DNA from: Bodo saltans
Taxonomy: Eukaryota > Euglenozoa > Kinetoplastea > Eubodonida > Bodonidae
Direction: 5' to 3'
Assembly: GCA_001460835.1 (NCBI GenBank)
Contig: CYKH01001421.1
Span: forward strand, 1 to 64,000
Length of the DNA stretch: 64,000 bases
Within the stretch, counting starts at the first letter, position 1. Every line of letters starts with the position of its first letter. The translations under genes and the position numbers were made by a program. Shown here in pieces: positions 10,001-17,617 of this stretch. The notes under the pieces are model-generated. The model did no database searches. It saw nothing but the letters and a program-made list of their open reading frames with translations, and was not told where the DNA came from.

Positions 10001-12838
10001 ATTATTGCTGGCCTCAACTTTCTCCACAGTCAATCTCCACCGAGAGTTCACACACGTCTCGACTTATCTAACGTCGTTGTCACTTCGGATCGTCGCGGTG
10101 CGAAGCTTGTAGACTTCAAAGGCTCCACCAACTTCAATCCTTCCATCGCAAGTGACAACTCCCATCAATTGTATGTTGACCCCACGCATTTTCTTACCGG
10201 CACTGCGCCTGAGCTATTTCGACCGACTGGCAGCCTCCAACTGCCGTCAACAACCGATGCTGGGCAGCAAAGGCCATTCTCGGTCGCTTCAGATACGTAC
10301 GCTGCCGGAACCACTCTCTATGAGCTGTGGTCAGGTAACATTGCATTTTCAGGGAAGCGAGGAAACCTTCTCCTCAAAGCTCTTCGCGATGGTGACGAAC
10401 CATTTACGGCGCAAGACATCAAATCCTTGCCACCTGTCATCCAAGCTATCCTAATTGGGCTGACGCACAACAACCCCGCCAGGCGCATTTCCCTTGGTCA
10501 AATCTTGAGGATGCAAGAAAACTTTGGACAGGGGCTTCTCGACGCCCCTATCAACGAATGGCGAGACTTCCTTCCCGCGTGGTGCAGCCATGGAGGAGAG
10601 GATCTGACTGCAGCGTCGGAGCATGGCATGACGTTGTCCATCGATAACATCCCAAAGTTCACCAAAGTGCAGCTGCGTAAATATCTCAATGAAAAGGAGA
10701 TCGCGCCTGCAATCATTGAGCGCATTGTCAGCAAAGGCTACACTGCCAAGCAGTACCTGAGAACAGATTTTGTGTTCAAGGCATTTCCTCCAGATATTCG
10801 TGGAGAGTTTGATGACATGCATCTTGATTCCCTTTCAGAGCTTCACGATTTTGACAGTGACTACCATTCTCGCCTGCCAGTGGTTGGTGCAACTGCACCT
10901 GAAGGTGGCGCTGCCACTTCTGCTGGAACAAACGCGCCTTCGCCGCTCTCCACTAAAGTAGCACTATCACGTCCTTTACAGTCTGCAGCCGCAGAAGCAT
11001 CAACACCTTCCGCTGCTGGGGCCACCGCCGCTGGAGGCAGCGCTGCGTCTGATCGTAGCAGCAGCAGTGTTGTTGTTGCTCCTCAAGGGCCACGCGTCAC
11101 CATCGCGGAAGAATACCCGCTGAATATCGCTGCGCCCTCAGTGCGACTTCAACGCCTGCAATCCATCGACTCTACTGTCGGTCCCCCGCCAGTGAGAATT
11201 GACTTCGATGCATCATCGCCAACATTTGGAAAAGATGTCGTCAGTGATGATCCGAGCTCCGCAATGACCACCGCCACCTCTGGAGGTTTCACTCAGTCGA
11301 AGTTCATGTCGCGTGTGCAGGCAATCATTGCCCGGAAGAAGAAGTTTGCTGGCAGCACAAGTCAACTGGACGTCAATTCTTTCGACTCCTTCTTTGCGCT
11401 CGCAGAAGGCCCAGATATGCAGAAGCAAGGCTACGCTGTTCACAACGGCGCAGTTCTCACGAAGAAAGAGTGCTTCCGGCGTGCCTTGGAGTCTGAGAGA
11501 GGCGGCAAACTGAAGTCCCAGAGGTCCAAAGGCTGGTGGATGTTGGCCTCCTGCATGGAGTCCGCCGCTGAGACGGCGTCTGTCGCTGGAAACCACGTCA
11601 CAAGGAAGCAGTGTATTGTGAATACGTTAGAGTGCGACAATAAGCATGTCGATGCGTGGTCGTTGCTCACCCGCATTATGGGTGAAAATGAAACCGTTGT
11701 GGTTCCAGGGAAAGAAGGAGAACTTTCACGGCGAGACTGCGCGGTGGAGGCGGTGCTATGCAACACGCAGGACCCAGACGCATGGGTGACGCTAAGCTCA
11801 TGCCTGCCCAGGAAGGAACTCGTCAGTATCGTCATACCCCCAGCTACCTCAGCCATTCAAGTGGATCGTAAGTACTGTCTCATCCGCGCCGTGAAGCTGA
11901 ACCCAACAAGTGCGCGCTATTGGCAATTGCTGTCTCAAGCAATCGGCTCCAAGGATGATTCCGTCACCATCACTACCGCTGAAGGACCTGTCTCTATCAC
12001 GAAGTTACAAGCCATGGCAAAAAGTGTATCGTTTGATCCCACTGCGGGAAACATATGGCTTACTATCGCAACGCAACTCCAGGATGACGGTGAGTGTATC
12101 ACTGTCAACAATGTGGAGATGAATAAGCGAGACTGCCTCGTGCAGGCCATCAACAATGGTGCAAGCGAAGGTTACAATCATTTGGCGTCGTTGATGGGCC
12201 GCCATGACACTGTCAAAATTCACAAGGATGAAAAGGAAGTGACCAAAATTCTCGCGTATTGCCGGGGTCTTGAGCAAGATGACTCCACCTACAGCATGTG
12301 GAATAATTTAGGGGTTGAGATGATCTACCAGAAAATGTACCCCCCAGTCACTGTGAACATCGGTGGGCATGGCGACATGAACATGACAGACATCTTTATC
12401 TGTTCCATCGAACGCGACCCGTCGTTTGGAAAACACTGGAACGGCCTCGGCATCAGTTTGAAAGATGACCAAGTGGTGACCGTTCTTCAACGCAATTACA
12501 CCAAACAGCAGTGTTATCTCAAAGCACTTGCTATTATTCCCGACTACATGTACGCATGGAATTGGCTGGGAATGACGCTTCCATCTCCTACCGACACAGT
12601 CGTTGTCAATGGCGATCAAGTCAACAAGAGAGATTGTTTTGAGCGTGCGATTAACCTCGGGTGGGACTACGCCTACCCGTGGTGGAACTTAGCGCTCGTG
12701 ATGAAGAAAGGGGAAACAGTTGCGTTGACACGGCAAACAATGACGTGCGCTGAAGTTGTTAGGAGGGCACACGCTTTGTACCCAACTGATAAAGATATCC
12801 TGGCACTTATGGCGCAACACAACTTTGAGGAGCTTTGA
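7034..12838 (+). CDS. MLKL-like layout: helical bundle, pseudokinase, TPR-like repeats
   Basis: A 1934-residue multidomain protein. Residues 1-80 are Gln/Pro-rich; the MGSGGGK start might allow N-myristoylation. Residues about 430-620 are all helical, with the pattern of the MLKL N-terminal/HeLo-like four-helix bundle (an AAPFGMLVVEAIGVLFKLI helix, then LCEKIASRLSIFLRVLQQ). A coiled coil follows at about 780-860. Residues about 876-1160 are a kinase fold: VFVKTY keeps the Lys, but the catalytic loop reads HTRLDLSN, placing Arg where the HRD Asp should be, and DFG reads DFK, so a pseudokinase is likely. Residues 1195-1260 look helical and SAM-like. Residues about 1455-1934 hold some eleven TPR-like units. 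The bundle-plus-pseudokinase order recalls MLKL, a membrane-disrupting cell-death executor, but the bundle assignment rests on pattern only. It could instead be a large scaffold of unknown role. Confidence 0.65.
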   Translation: MGSGGGKEAAPTAAQPQPQQPTHQPNAVVQQQSSPNQSPPTQPQPPKQPTPQQTVEISPQNGDAKNTTTADDSSDNKQNRKRDGRWYPVVLTSGSLLLTGADHPREATLGVKLDSGDQPFIPDEDVATTGGSSNSIGKFSIPAKKQKLVSFFASGGEQSIDASPTSATKAYTSTTIAGGEVPLGSVALTTQWQRESAVVCVYEERRWRTDRVNLVLCLTVLDSDGNRIQYEQAVNLLEAPVDNIVGNTKTTSMDFTSGFGLSSKKIASFEFSFQILFDAVGKNGGALLRLSASPLQIQFPQIFAVSKQLVSALNDLAVTNVNFAEASSLKTTDEQVQDLMDVLDVLATSSKITFLKNKLQGKELSDKYRDLCKTLIATLLKSGGGHLIDSVALLTDVDVSANSVVNMSAQFFDNILTVRDSGRGKQDVTSFLERYKSSADEFARKGVEAGEAYSQLAAMLCDIAGLIEPLVSAAPFGMLVVEAIGVLFKLIAGRKDMMELCEKIASRLSIFLRVLQQSDVQALLRDDEATLDACVSVYIAIDDCSECIKGFHSNIVVIQLFVASERQAALQDCYDELHTQFEILHNVTSLRAMAAAKKHQATIEEKLESLLSMQQTMLLTCNGNSALLSRLAAAEDTMQDYLVPKVINLAPSEGDQTANFEALVEESVRQAICQIGNAQVHERIRRASLQHTTSTQISEDALRTVEASVRDAIDSVAAAGGKDMRPSDVAAFVTSSMNMILNSPAVPLALKANTPEALNGIKIGCDTRLLTALGETIENSFKKQTAQHQKTRAEMKKQFVKLEGEMKKLQSDTVTSIGDKIRDASASMSVEIRGVRDDVQALSVAVLNPLKMIEAHILQYTDLKALNKPLEIAPSELLRIGTTHTASLAPGQIRFTEARKALYRNRDVFVKTYSPQVDQSLRREEANSLFQLHHDRIVELVGTVVDGKNISEIVLEYLGGGALRGILEQQQHDSLQRLTREQRLVFMYDIIAGLNFLHSQSPPRVHTRLDLSNVVVTSDRRGAKLVDFKGSTNFNPSIASDNSHQLYVDPTHFLTGTAPELFRPTGSLQLPSTTDAGQQRPFSVASDTYAAGTTLYELWSGNIAFSGKRGNLLLKALRDGDEPFTAQDIKSLPPVIQAILIGLTHNNPARRISLGQILRMQENFGQGLLDAPINEWRDFLPAWCSHGGEDLTAASEHGMTLSIDNIPKFTKVQLRKYLNEKEIAPAIIERIVSKGYTAKQYLRTDFVFKAFPPDIRGEFDDMHLDSLSELHDFDSDYHSRLPVVGATAPEGGAATSAGTNAPSPLSTKVALSRPLQSAAAEASTPSAAGATAAGGSAASDRSSSSVVVAPQGPRVTIAEEYPLNIAAPSVRLQRLQSIDSTVGPPPVRIDFDASSPTFGKDVVSDDPSSAMTTATSGGFTQSKFMSRVQAIIARKKKFAGSTSQLDVNSFDSFFALAEGPDMQKQGYAVHNGAVLTKKECFRRALESERGGKLKSQRSKGWWMLASCMESAAETASVAGNHVTRKQCIVNTLECDNKHVDAWSLLTRIMGENETVVVPGKEGELSRRDCAVEAVLCNTQDPDAWVTLSSCLPRKELVSIVIPPATSAIQVDRKYCLIRAVKLNPTSARYWQLLSQAIGSKDDSVTITTAEGPVSITKLQAMAKSVSFDPTAGNIWLTIATQLQDDGECITVNNVEMNKRDCLVQAINNGASEGYNHLASLMGRHDTVKIHKDEKEVTKILAYCRGLEQDDSTYSMWNNLGVEMIYQKMYPPVTVNIGGHGDMNMTDIFICSIERDPSFGKHWNGLGISLKDDQVVTVLQRNYTKQQCYLKALAIIPDYMYAWNWLGMTLPSPTDTVVVNGDQVNKRDCFERAINLGWDYAYPWWNLALVMKKGETVALTRQTMTCAEVVRRAHALYPTDKDILALMAQHNFEEL
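11410..12830 (+). repeat. Protein-level TPR-like repeat array inside the pseudokinase gene
   Basis: About eleven diverged units of 36-45 residues. Each has an AW/YWWNLLG-type helix, a short strand pair with TVxVxG, and a KRDC/KKEC/KQQC plus A-I/L helix. Examples are KKECFRRAL, RKQCIVNTL, RRDCAVEAV, RKYCLIRAV, KRDCLVQAI, KQQCYLKAL and KRDCFERAI. The Cys is kept in most units. The spacing and the N-P/aromatic turns resemble TPR, but the inserted beta-hairpin makes each unit longer than the 34-residue TPR. Confidence 0.6.
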
Positions 12839-13005
12839 GAGGCACATGCTTGGCGTCGCAATGCTTCTCAACACAACAACGATATATTTTTCTCGTTCCT
12901 TTTATTTTCGCGCGCCAAGTGTACAACGACGTTAAGCAAATAACGAAGACAAAAGGAAATTTGCTGACAAACCTTTTGTGAGGAGAGAAAAAATACAACT
13001 TATTG

Positions 13006-13040
13006 GTGTTGCTTTCTTCTTAAAAATAATCTCTGCTGAG
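13006..13040 (+). promoter_or_regulatory. Putative spliced-leader acceptor for the coiled-coil gene
   Basis: A TTGCTTTCTTCTT tract at about 13008-13021 is followed by AG near 13039-13041, and the first ATG downstream is the chosen start at 13087. A second pyrimidine patch (CACCCCCATCATCCTTCCTACT) lies directly before the ATG. Confidence 0.3.
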
Positions 13041-13086
13041 AGAAAGAGAAGGACAAATATTCACACCCCCATCATCCTTCCTACTA

Positions 13087-14514
13087 ATGGATCATCAATA
13101 CGTTGAGATGTACCTCCGTAAGAAGAAGGGCTACACCGGCGGCACGATTCCAGTCCAATCCGCTGCAGCTGACGGCCCTCACCACCACAGCACCGCCACG
13201 CACAACATCACTGAAGTGACTGTGGACCAACAAGTGGACCGAGTTGTTCGCGGCTCCTTCTCGGTGCAACAATTTGTGGATCGTACCGATTCGCTTGCGT
13301 TGCAAGTGGAGACATTCGAGGATAAGATTATCAACTTGACCAAACTTGTGAAACTATCACAGGCACTTCAAGATGAAAAAGAAGCTGAGCTGCGAAAGCA
13401 GAACCACGAGCTCAAAGCACGGCTCAAGCGACAAGAGCAGATTACCGCGAAGTTGTCATCCGATTTTGAACAATTTAAGGGCCAAGTGACAGTCATCATC
13501 CGCGACGTTGTCACCAGCACGACCAACCCAATTGTCGAAGAGCTGCAAGCATTTGCCCGAGCCTCACAGGAAGGACTCGCTGATGGTGAACGTCGGCTTG
13601 AAGACACAAGAACACTTTTGACGGAAACGCTGACCCGTGACACAGAGACTTTAATTTCGAAGCGCATGCAGCAACTGAAAGAGACGACGCTCAACACCGT
13701 CTTACAGCAAACAACGCGCAATGAAGCTCACTGGGAGCAGTTAGAAAAGCGGCTTGAATCCATGGACGCTCACCGCCTCCCTGAACTGAGGCGAGGGCTC
13801 GAGGAGCGCGTCAACTCCGTTGTGCAGCTCGCCAAGGATTCCATCACCGCAGATTACAAGTCGAACCTCCACCTGCACCTTGACAAAATTCGTGAAGAGC
13901 TGTTAGAGTCCTCAACGGTTCAGGACAACTCGAAGCTCCGTATTGCCAACATCGAACGCCAATCGTCTGCTCTAGATGCCGCCTTCACTGATTTCTTGAC
14001 CACGTTCAAGGAGAGCGCTAAGTTGCAGCATGACAAGAATGAAGAGCTCGCAGCGGCTGCGAAGGAATTCTCAACGCTCCACGAACAAACTCGAGGTGTT
14101 GTGGAAACAGAGTTGGAAACGACGAAGCAATGGGCGACACGTAACTTGCACCGGTTGAAGAAGCACATCGACGTGATCAATTCTGATCTTCTTGCACTGC
14201 GAGAATCCCATGTGGACACCACCTCGCAACTGCAACGAGTGAAATGCCATGCGGATGCGGAACACGAAAAGCTCTTAGCACTCCTTCAGCAGAAAAGCCG
14301 AGAAGCGAATATTCTCACCGAAATTGTTGACAAAGAGATCCAAGGGATCCATCAGTTGACAACTCAGCATCGGGTGCACCTTCGCGGTGGTGTCACTAGC
14401 AACAACGATAGCTTAACCGATGCGCCTCAGCAGCTGCGTGGTGGCAATCACATTCCCACTGGCCCCAATTTGTATGATGAACTTGCGTTCACTCGCCGAC
14501 CACAGCAACAGTAA
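13087..14514 (+). CDS. Coiled-coil protein of unknown function
   Basis: A 475-residue protein I do not recognise. Residues 1-60 are mixed, with a His-rich patch (GPHHHS). Residues about 75-445 are almost entirely predicted coiled coil, rich in Glu, Lys, Leu and Gln, with heptad-like runs such as ALQDEKEAELRKQNHELKAR and HLHLDKIREELLESS. The last 30 residues are polar and carry the twice-repeated motif LRGG. There is no signal peptide or TM segment. Its sharp Lys/Glu heptads suggest a cytoskeletal or flagellar role, as for many kinetoplastid proteins of this kind, but that is only inference. The start is the first ATG after an acceptor-like tract. Confidence 0.7.
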   Translation: MDHQYVEMYLRKKKGYTGGTIPVQSAAADGPHHHSTATHNITEVTVDQQVDRVVRGSFSVQQFVDRTDSLALQVETFEDKIINLTKLVKLSQALQDEKEAELRKQNHELKARLKRQEQITAKLSSDFEQFKGQVTVIIRDVVTSTTNPIVEELQAFARASQEGLADGERRLEDTRTLLTETLTRDTETLISKRMQQLKETTLNTVLQQTTRNEAHWEQLEKRLESMDAHRLPELRRGLEERVNSVVQLAKDSITADYKSNLHLHLDKIREELLESSTVQDNSKLRIANIERQSSALDAAFTDFLTTFKESAKLQHDKNEELAAAAKEFSTLHEQTRGVVETELETTKQWATRNLHRLKKHIDVINSDLLALRESHVDTTSQLQRVKCHADAEHEKLLALLQQKSREANILTEIVDKEIQGIHQLTTQHRVHLRGGVTSNNDSLTDAPQQLRGGNHIPTGPNLYDELAFTRRPQQQ

Positions 14515-15026
14515 ACAAAACCACTCCGCTGAAACGCTTTTGTTATTGTTGTGTTAGTGTCAACTTAGTGGTAGGGGGGGGCCTCCCTATCCTCCTTTTG
14601 CTTAGATTTTGTTGCAAAGGAACGATTGTCGGATGACCCACACTGCCGCAGCTCAATGATCGCCACGCCAACAACGCAATGATAGATTTCAGCTTCAAAA
14701 TGCCCTGCACGTTGTTTATCAATTTGACCACTTCTTGTTTAGTTTTACCAACTGTACTTTGTGCCACTCAAGCGTCCCCCAGAAACACAAAAAAAATCAT
14801 TGGGGCGCGCCACCGCATCCTGTGTTGATTTACGAATGACGATCAAGCAGGCTAATGCAACACCTAGAAATTGAAAAGAATGATAGAGACAAGAAAAGCA
14901 AGAAAAAGAATCTTGTTTGCCTTCTCATGAATCAAATCTGATAATCGAGATCGCCAATTTACAAAACCTATTAACTTACACAAGCATCCCCCTTTTTCTT
15001 CAGTCCGTAGTTAGAGAAGAGTAGCT
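14515..15026. other. Intergenic, 512 bases, no gene
   Basis: No coding signal. A run of eight G at 14574-14581 followed by CCTCCC can fold with its neighbours into a short GC-rich stem (14572-14589). Near the downstream end, a CATCCCCCTTTTTCTTCAG tract (AG at 15002-15003) looks like the spliced-leader acceptor of the next gene. Confidence 0.5.
14985..15003 (+). promoter_or_regulatory. Strong putative spliced-leader acceptor
   Basis: This is one of the clearest acceptor sites in the window: an uninterrupted pyrimidine run (CCCCCTTTTTCTTC) directly followed by AG at 15002-15003, with no ATG until the start codon at 15027. Confidence 0.5.
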
Positions 15027-15632
15027 ATGATGCAACTCGAGGCACCCTTGTCTCCCACAAGCGCGGAGTATGTCGCTCGCGTTGCAACACTTTTCGACAC
15101 AATGACCTACAAGCAGCAAAATGATTTTCTCGAGCGCTGTAATCTGTTGCGCGCGGAAAAAAACAGTCAACAGCAGTCTGCATCATCCGCAACAAACGGA
15201 AGTCCCTTCAGCGTTGGTCGAATTGCTGGCCAACAACAGCATGAAGTGAATCGCTTAGTCGTCTCCCCTGCGGGCACTCCAGGCAGCCCCAGTGGTCCCA
15301 GTGGCCGACTGCGCGCCCACGAGGCACTCCGCTTAGTTCACGATGACAACACCATCTCCACAACCCGCAAAGGTTACAAAATGATCGTTGTCGCTGGCGA
15401 TGTTCCTCGGACGGAAGATGACATCAGGAGCTGGTTCCAATCCTTAGCACAGTCTGAAGACACCGAAGCCACTCTTGATAAAGAAGCATTCCGCACCATG
15501 TACCTCTCGTTGGACTCGTTTGGCGTGCCTCCACGAGTAAAGTGGCTTGAAGAGCAGCTGGGGAAGATTGAGGGTGATCGAATCGCATTTAAAGACTTCC
15601 ACCGCCTCGTTGAGCCCTTGGTGTGTCATTAA
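15027..15632 (+). CDS. Small EF-hand-like protein, unknown function
   Basis: A 201-residue protein. Residues 1-45 are helical (YVARVATLFDTMTYKQQNDF), then comes a Ser/Gln/Gly/Pro-rich linker to about 105. The C-terminal 70 residues (from TEDDIRSWFQSLAQ to FKDFHRLVEPLV) have the spacing of a degenerate EF-hand pair: acidic helix, loop, hydrophobic helix, repeated twice. The loops lack the full set of Asp/Glu ligands (for example SEDTEATLDKEAF), so calcium binding is doubtful. I recognise no named family. The ATG at 15027 follows the strong acceptor at 15003. Confidence 0.65.
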   Translation: MMQLEAPLSPTSAEYVARVATLFDTMTYKQQNDFLERCNLLRAEKNSQQQSASSATNGSPFSVGRIAGQQQHEVNRLVVSPAGTPGSPSGPSGRLRAHEALRLVHDDNTISTTRKGYKMIVVAGDVPRTEDDIRSWFQSLAQSEDTEATLDKEAFRTMYLSLDSFGVPPRVKWLEEQLGKIEGDRIAFKDFHRLVEPLVCH

Positions 15633-15923
15633 ATGAGAAAGAAGACGTGCACAAGTGAGATGAGAGTGTAGCGCAACGTGAGGGTGACTGCTTCTGCAGC
15701 CTCGATTTGATTCGTATGTGTTTTCTCGTTGTTGATGTGGTGCCCTTTGGTGCAACTTTATTAGCGAGAGATGAAGTTTATATGATGACGTCCATCGTGT
15801 ATCAAACCAACAAAAAAAAAATAGAGAGCGACAGGAACGTTGTGTGTCATTTCTGCCTTTAATCACACAGTGAAGCCTTCTCAATGATTATTTTCAAGGC
15901 ACACAAAAAAATCTCTCACTTGA

Positions 15924-17387
15924 ATGGTTCAAACGGGCAGCAAAATGAGCAGCAGCAAAATTGGTCAATCAGTAGCAACACTTGCCATTGTGATCATTGC
16001 AGCAGTGCTCTACCAACGTGATTCCCTCAGTCACCAACCATCATCATTGGAGCTGCCAGTAATTGCACTCAATGAAGTGGAAGATGCTTCAACCTCAAAA
16101 GGAAAGTGCACATGCGAGCATGCAGAAGTGCTTGAAAATGCAAAGCCGCTGCTGAACATTCTTGATCGATTGGTAAAGCTCCCTCAGCTGCGATTCTTTC
16201 GAGTTCGGCTGGACGACGAATGCCCTTATTGGGCGGCTCACGCCCTCTGCATGTCTGCGGACAACCCGTGCCAAGTGTGCACATGTGACGAGCAGGATGT
16301 CCCTCGCACGTTAATCCCTCACATCGCCCATGAGCCTTCGTCGTCTCCCACCGCTACTAAAGATGACGATGGAGATTGCCTTTCACCAAGAAGAGACACT
16401 GACAGCAGCAGAGAGTTTTCCCACATGGAAGCGAAGGCCAATGACGTTGGTGATGTCATTCATTCTAGCAGCCACCCATCAGCAGTTGACCATCTCTCAT
16501 CATCGGCCTCTATCGATGAAGAAGGAGAAGTGATTGTGGACCTTGTCATGAATCCTGAGGGCAACACGTACTATCTTGGCGAGATGGCAAATAAAGTTTG
16601 GGATGCTATTTACTCAGAGAATTGTGTTCAACTCTATCGCCATCAAGAAGAACGGCCTACTTCTGCCTCTTCTTCATCGTCGCTTCCAACATCATGCTCG
16701 GAGCTTCATCTCCTTCATCGGCTGATCAGTGGTTTGCACACCTCCATCAGCACTCATATCTCTGTCAACTATTTCAAACAAAAATGTGCTGAAGGGTTCG
16801 ACATTGTGCGCAATGTGACGTTTCCGCTGTTTGACGTGAATGAAGAGGAGTTCCATCGTCGAGTTTTGGATCATCCAGATCGAGTTGAGAATTTATTGTT
16901 CCTTCACCGGTTTGTCCTTCGTGCAGTCTCGAAAGTTGCGGCAACGTTTGGTGAAACGTCGCTGTGCGTGGCGCCTGATGGTGGAAGGTTTTACACCGCG
17001 AATTCTGCGAATGACGCAGAGCTGTGTGACACGCTGCAAGCACTCTTTCAGACGTCACTGCTGTGCTCATCGCCGTCACATTCGTTTCACGAAGGGGAGT
17101 TCTTCTCAACAGATGCTGGGAAGAGCTTTTTCCTTCCTCAAGTAGAACGGACCCTGCGCAACGTTACATCGTTGATGGACTGTTTGACGTGCGAAAAATG
17201 TCGGCTTTGGGGGAAACTTCAGCTGACAGGTCTCGCTGCGGCTGTACGACTGGTGTTTGGTGTTGGCCCCGACACTGCAGGTGTTCATCAGCAGCTGTTG
17301 TCTACGCGCGAAGAGGTAGCCTTGATTCAATTACTTCGACAACTTACTCTCTCAGTGACAGAGGTCACACGGCGGCTTTCTGTATGA
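15924..17387 (+). CDS. ERO1: Endoplasmic reticulum oxidoreductin 1 (ERO1)
   Basis: A 487-residue ERO1-family FAD-dependent thiol oxidase that reoxidises protein disulfide isomerase in the ER lumen and makes hydrogen peroxide. An N-terminal hydrophobic segment (residues about 15-32, VATLAIVIIAAVLYQ) serves as signal or anchor. Family blocks in order: CTCEHAE; CPYWAAHALC with the shuttle-type cysteines and CQVCTCDEQDVP; VWDAIYSENC; LHRLISGLHTSISTHI; HPDRVENLLFLHRFVLRAV; LLCSSPSHSF; and RNVTSLMDCLTCEKCRLWGK, the C-x-x-C active site with FAD contacts. Between the shuttle region and VWDAIY an acidic Ser-rich insert of about 80 residues is unusual. A second in-frame ATG at 15945 is an alternative start that would still leave the anchor. 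Confidence 0.93.
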   Translation: MVQTGSKMSSSKIGQSVATLAIVIIAAVLYQRDSLSHQPSSLELPVIALNEVEDASTSKGKCTCEHAEVLENAKPLLNILDRLVKLPQLRFFRVRLDDECPYWAAHALCMSADNPCQVCTCDEQDVPRTLIPHIAHEPSSSPTATKDDDGDCLSPRRDTDSSREFSHMEAKANDVGDVIHSSSHPSAVDHLSSSASIDEEGEVIVDLVMNPEGNTYYLGEMANKVWDAIYSENCVQLYRHQEERPTSASSSSSLPTSCSELHLLHRLISGLHTSISTHISVNYFKQKCAEGFDIVRNVTFPLFDVNEEEFHRRVLDHPDRVENLLFLHRFVLRAVSKVAATFGETSLCVAPDGGRFYTANSANDAELCDTLQALFQTSLLCSSPSHSFHEGEFFSTDAGKSFFLPQVERTLRNVTSLMDCLTCEKCRLWGKLQLTGLAAAVRLVFGVGPDTAGVHQQLLSTREEVALIQLLRQLTLSVTEVTRRLSV

Positions 17388-17410
17388 GCAGTTCAGTCCG
17401 TTTGGGCTGC

Positions 17411-17571
17411 TTTTTTTTTTTTTTTGCTCATATTTGACACTCGAACCTTTTGGCAGTTGTGCGACCAGTCGGGTGCCTTTCTATCCTTACTGATCCTCAC
17501 GGTGCATTTTTTGCTGAATTTGTCATTTCCACTTTTGGTGCTCTTTTATTGTTATTGTTATTTTTTGTTAG
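17411..17571 (+). promoter_or_regulatory. Poly-T tracts and acceptor upstream of the first giant gene
   Basis: A run of 15 T (17411-17425) and a second T-rich tract (17541-17569) ending in TTAG at 17568-17571 precede the RNF213-like gene. There is no ATG between the T15 run and 17618, so the same start codon follows whichever AG is used. Confidence 0.45.
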
Positions 17572-17617
17572 AGTGTGTGGTTCTACTGAAGTTTCTGCAC
17601 AACTTTTCTTCTTAACG

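Noticed and set aside
17450-17617. N-terminal extension of the RNF213-like protein with a hydrophobic run
   Set aside because: It begins at TTG, not ATG, and translates the T-rich leader; the apparent TM is an artefact of the pyrimidine tract.
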